Assembly (NCBI RefSeq): GCF_021732705.1
Contig: NZ_JAKFUM010000015.1
Coordinates: 1 to 64,000 of the forward strand
Direction of reading: 5' to 3'
Source of the DNA: Nevskia sp.
GTDB taxonomy: Bacteria > Pseudomonadota > Gammaproteobacteria > Nevskiales > Nevskiaceae
Length of the DNA stretch: 64,000 nt
Every line of letters starts with the position of its first letter. Position 1 is the first letter of the stretch. The translations under genes were made by a program, and so were the position numbers. Under the pieces are notes generated by a model, which was given only the letters and a program-made list of their open reading frames with translations, was not told where the DNA came from and did not search any database. Of this stretch, positions 61,413 through 64,000 are shown in pieces.

Positions 61413-62759
61413 TCAGAGCGCGCCGAGCACGCGCAACAGTGTGAACTGGCTGCGCGCCAGCGCGATGTCCGATTGCAGCTTGGCCAGCCGCGCCTGCGCC
61501 TCGACCCGGTCGGCATCATGCCGCAGCAGTGGCGTCGCATCGCCAAGCCGAACGCGCGCGGCCGAGCGCTGCGCCTGCCGCGCGGCGGCCGTCACCGCGT
61601 TGCCGAGGTGCGCATTACGTCGGGCTTCCTGTTCGACGGTGGCAATCGCCGTTTCGGCTTCACGCAGCGCCCGCAGCACTGTGGCATCCCAGTTCGCCAG
61701 CGCTGCGCGTTCGCCGGCTTCGGCCTGCGCAATCCGTGCGCGTGCCGGGCTCTGGTTGGGGAACGACCAGACCAGAAACGGCGTCGCGTTGGCGACCAGC
61801 CCGCCGGTCAGCAGTCCCACCGCTCCGCCCAGATTCAGCCGTGGATACAGCTCGGCACGGGCGACACCGATGCGTGCGGTCGCCGCCGCCAGTCGCCGCT
61901 CGGCTTCGCGGATGTCCGGCCGACGCAGCAGCAGCGCCTGACCGTCGCCGACGGGCAGCGCGGTATCCAGCGCGGGAATCGCCTCGCAGTCGATGGCCAG
62001 TTCGGCGGCCTCTGCAGGCGGCCGGCCTTGAAGTTCGGCAAGTCGGTAGCGCGAGGCCTGACGCGCTGCCTCTAGCAGCGGCAGGCCGGCGCGCAGGCTG
62101 GCCTGAACGGCCTGTGCCTGTGCGACCTCGATTCCCGATACCTCTCCCGCCGCGCGCTGGCGTTCAAGGGTTGCAGTCAGCCTGTCCTGCGCTTCGGCGG
62201 CACCGTTCAGCGCCTTCGCTCCGTGAATGGCTGCGCAGTGATCGAGATAGGCATTCACAGTCTCGGCTGCGATTGCCAGCCGCAGGCCCTCGAAGGCGGC
62301 AGCGCTGGCGTCGGCATCGGCGCGGCTGGCCAAGGCGGCGGCGCGCAGCCGGCCAAACAGATCGACATCCCAGCTGGCCGCCGCTGCGACATCAAAATCG
62401 GTGGTCTGCGTGGTCTCGACCCCCGGCTGCGAGCCTCGGTCGTCAAAGCGCAGGCTGCTTTCGATCGCCGTCTGCGGCAGTCGTAAGGCGCGCGCCTCGG
62501 CGGCACTGGCCCGTGCGCGATCAACGGTAGCGTAGGCGACGCGCAGGTCGGCATTCGCGGCGAGGCTGGCCTGCACCAGCGCCTGAAGTTCCGGAAACGC
62601 CCGCAGTGCGGATTCGCTCTCAACCACAGGAGCCAGCGTGACCGTCTCGGTGTCGGTGAACGGATGCGACGCCAGCGCGGTGTTGCGCTCCGGCGCGGGC
62701 GGCACCTGCGAGCAGGCGCTGAGCATCGCGGTCGCCAGCAGCACGACTCGGCGGCTCAC
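61413..62759 (-). CDS. Outer-membrane efflux factor (NodT/TolC family)
   Basis: A 448-residue outer-membrane channel of the NodT family, a lipoprotein (lipobox LSAC, Cys near residue 16). Long helical repeats include LRVAYATVDRARASAAEARAL, ETVNAYLDHCAAIHGA and the matching second half with the typical LLLRRPDIREAERRLAAA. It would join the inner-membrane RND pump and a periplasmic adaptor. The GTG start overlaps the pump's stop (GTGA); the adaptor gene is presumably upstream, outside the window. Confidence 0.93.
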   Translation of the reverse strand: MSRRVVLLATAMLSACSQVPPAPERNTALASHPFTDTETVTLAPVVESESALRAFPELQALVQASLAANADLRVAYATVDRARASAAEARALRLPQTAIESSLRFDDRGSQPGVETTQTTDFDVAAAASWDVDLFGRLRAAALASRADADASAAAFEGLRLAIAAETVNAYLDHCAAIHGAKALNGAAEAQDRLTATLERQRAAGEVSGIEVAQAQAVQASLRAGLPLLEAARQASRYRLAELQGRPPAEAAELAIDCEAIPALDTALPVGDGQALLLRRPDIREAERRLAAATARIGVARAELYPRLNLGGAVGLLTGGLVANATPFLVWSFPNQSPARARIAQAEAGERAALANWDATVLRALREAETAIATVEQEARRNAHLGNAVTAAARQAQRSAARVRLGDATPLLRHDADRVEAQARLAKLQSDIALARSQFTLLRVLGAL

Positions 62760-64000
62760 GACGCAGCCTCCCGGTGGCCGAAACGCGCATACAGCGCCGG
62801 CATCAGCAGCAGGTTCAGCACCGTCGACGAGGCCAGACCGCCGAGGATGACGATCGCCATCGGGTATTCGATCTCATGCCCCGGTGCATTGCCGGTGACG
62901 ATCAGCGGCACCAGTGCCAAGCCCGCACAGGCAGCAGTCATCAGGATCGGAATCAGGCGTTCGCTGGCACCGCGCAGGATCAGCGCCGGGCCGAAGGCTT
63001 CACCCTCCGCGTGCTCAAGATGCTGGTAGTGCGCGAGCAGCATGATGCCGTTGCGTGCCGAGATGCCGACCACGGTGACGAAGCCGACCAGCGAACCCAG
63101 CGACAGCACGCCGCCGGACAGCGCCACGCCGATCACCCCGCCGAGCAGCGCGAACGGCAGGCTGGCGGCGAACAGTGCGGTGATCCTCACCGAGCGGAAC
63201 TCCGACCAGACCAGCACCAGCATGCCGGCCAGGCACAGCAGGGACGTCAGCAGCAGGCGCTGGCGGGCGGCCTTCAGGGCTGCGTACTCGCCGAGCACGG
63301 TCGGGAAGTAGCCGCTGGCGAACGGCACGCCGGCCAGCGCCGCTTCGACATCGCGGCCGATCCGGCCCAAGTCGGCATCACGAAGGTTCAGGGTCACGTC
63401 GATCCGCCGTTGGCCGTTCTCGCGGCGGATCTCATTTGGCGTCGGCACCACGACGACATCGGCGACATCACGCAGCCGCAGCGCCATGCCGGTCGGCGTC
63501 TGGAGCGCCAGGTCGGCGATGCTGCCGATGTCGCCGCGAATCGCCGGCTCGCCCCACAGCGCGACATCGAAGGATTTCTGCTCGCGATAGATCTCGCCGA
63601 GCTTCTGGCCAGCGATCAGGGTCTGCGCCTGGCGCCGGACTTCGCCGGCCGTCAGGCCAAACAGGGCGAGGTCGGCCGCGCGTGGCCGGATCTGGATCTG
63701 CGGTACCAGCACTTGCTGCTCCACTTTCAGATCGGCAACCCCGGGAATCGTTGCGAGCGCCGCCCGGACCCTTTCGGCTGCGGCGCGCAGTTCGGCCTGG
63801 TCGGGCCCAAAGATCCGCACCGCGATGGTCGCACCGGCACCGCTGAGCACTTCCTTGATGCGCTCGCGCAGGTAGGTCAGCACGTCGCGATACAGGCCCG
63901 GATAGCCAGCGATCACCAGCTGGATCCACTGCACGCTGGCCTGATAGTCGGCCTTGGCATCGAGACTGATCCACAGCTCGGTGAAGTTTGGTCCGACCAC
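62756..64000 (-). CDS. RND efflux transporter, C-terminal part (gene cut by window)
   Basis: The last 414 or so codons of an RND-superfamily inner-membrane pump. Periplasmic domains (IRPRAADLALFGLTAGEVRRQAQTLIAG, EIRRENGQRRIDVTLNLRD) are followed by the last six membrane helices, with LPFALLGGVIGVALSGG and SVVGISARNGIMLL-type motifs. The sequence fits the CusA/CzcA-like (HME) or closely related HAE groups; SARNGIMLLAHY resembles heavy-metal efflux members. The 5' end lies outside the window, so the substrate-binding N-terminal half cannot be read. It is coupled to the outer-membrane factor gene. Confidence 0.92.
   Translation of the reverse strand: MVGPNFTELWISLDAKADYQASVQWIQLVIAGYPGLYRDVLTYLRERIKEVLSGAGATIAVRIFGPDQAELRAAAERVRAALATIPGVADLKVEQQVLVPQIQIRPRAADLALFGLTAGEVRRQAQTLIAGQKLGEIYREQKSFDVALWGEPAIRGDIGSIADLALQTPTGMALRLRDVADVVVVPTPNEIRRENGQRRIDVTLNLRDADLGRIGRDVEAALAGVPFASGYFPTVLGEYAALKAARQRLLLTSLLCLAGMLVLVWSEFRSVRITALFAASLPFALLGGVIGVALSGGVLSLGSLVGFVTVVGISARNGIMLLAHYQHLEHAEGEAFGPALILRGASERLIPILMTAACAGLALVPLIVTGNAPGHEIEYPMAIVILGGLASSTVLNLLLMPALYARFGHREAAS

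Noticed and set aside
35270..64000. A full-length 3'-tRNA-Phe duplicate marking the right end of the island
   Set aside because: None was found beyond the 11-base match near 48788; the boundary is therefore left open.
1..64000. CRISPR array
   Set aside because: Tandem repeats seen (1620-1740, 27703-27758, 54430-54800) have no spacers of constant length, and no cas genes are present.

Overview
The window looks like a chromosomal stretch of a high-GC proteobacterium, most likely a gammaproteobacterium of the Nevskiales/Xanthomonadales kind. This is inferred from the high GC content, the mutY-yggX pair, an RluF-type synthase, a large TonB receptor and a Sec-exported subtilase; no rRNA is present to settle the taxonomy.

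Core region (1-33.6 kb). It opens with the 5' part of a secreted subtilisin-like protease. A small exported pentad-repeat protein and an ADYC-domain lipoprotein follow, then an exported M20 peptidase divergent from a TonB-dependent receptor. Next come a BLUF photoreceptor, a PAS hybrid histidine kinase overlapping a receiver-PAS protein, a Crp/Fnr-like regulator and an Amt ammonium channel. After that come a YCII protein, an exported HExxH protein, an MsbA-like ABC exporter, a BenE-family carrier, an unusual cryptochrome/photolyase relative with its two domains in reversed order, two alpha/beta hydrolases, a TetR regulator, TesB, a YhiN-like flavoprotein, RluF, RimO, an AsmA-like protein, MutY and YggX.

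Accessory region (33.7-59.3 kb). A tRNA-Phe(GAA) gene with a strong terminator is followed at once by a tyrosine integrase, the usual picture of a tRNA-targeted island. The island carries a tightly overlapped seven-gene type I restriction-modification operon: half-length HsdS, HsdM, RhuM, full-length HsdS, a HAD-type phosphatase, HsdR and a YgjP/SprT-like metallopeptidase. Its promoter is bracketed by a perfect 9-bp inverted repeat. Upstream of that operon is about 1.6 kb without protein genes. On the minus strand it contains group II intron domain V-VI-like sequence placed before, not after, a GTGCG 5'-end-like segment, so it could be a circularly permuted group II intron. A 420-codon orphan gene, small zinc-ribbon and membrane proteins and two lipoproteins follow. 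Then comes an XRE / HD-domain / XRE / DNA methyltransferase / AlpA-like module with a 12-bp inverted-repeat operator candidate, an ECF sigma operon (sigma, anti-sigma-like, exported peptide, DUF3106) behind an 11-residue-repeat exported protein, a lipoprotein hydrolase, and a broken IS5-type element. The right-hand island boundary is not resolved.

Right end (59.3-64 kb). A minus-strand operon encodes an RND efflux pump (cut by the window), a NodT-type outer-membrane factor, an OmpR-type response regulator and a sensor kinase, probably a metal or drug efflux system controlled by its own two-component system.
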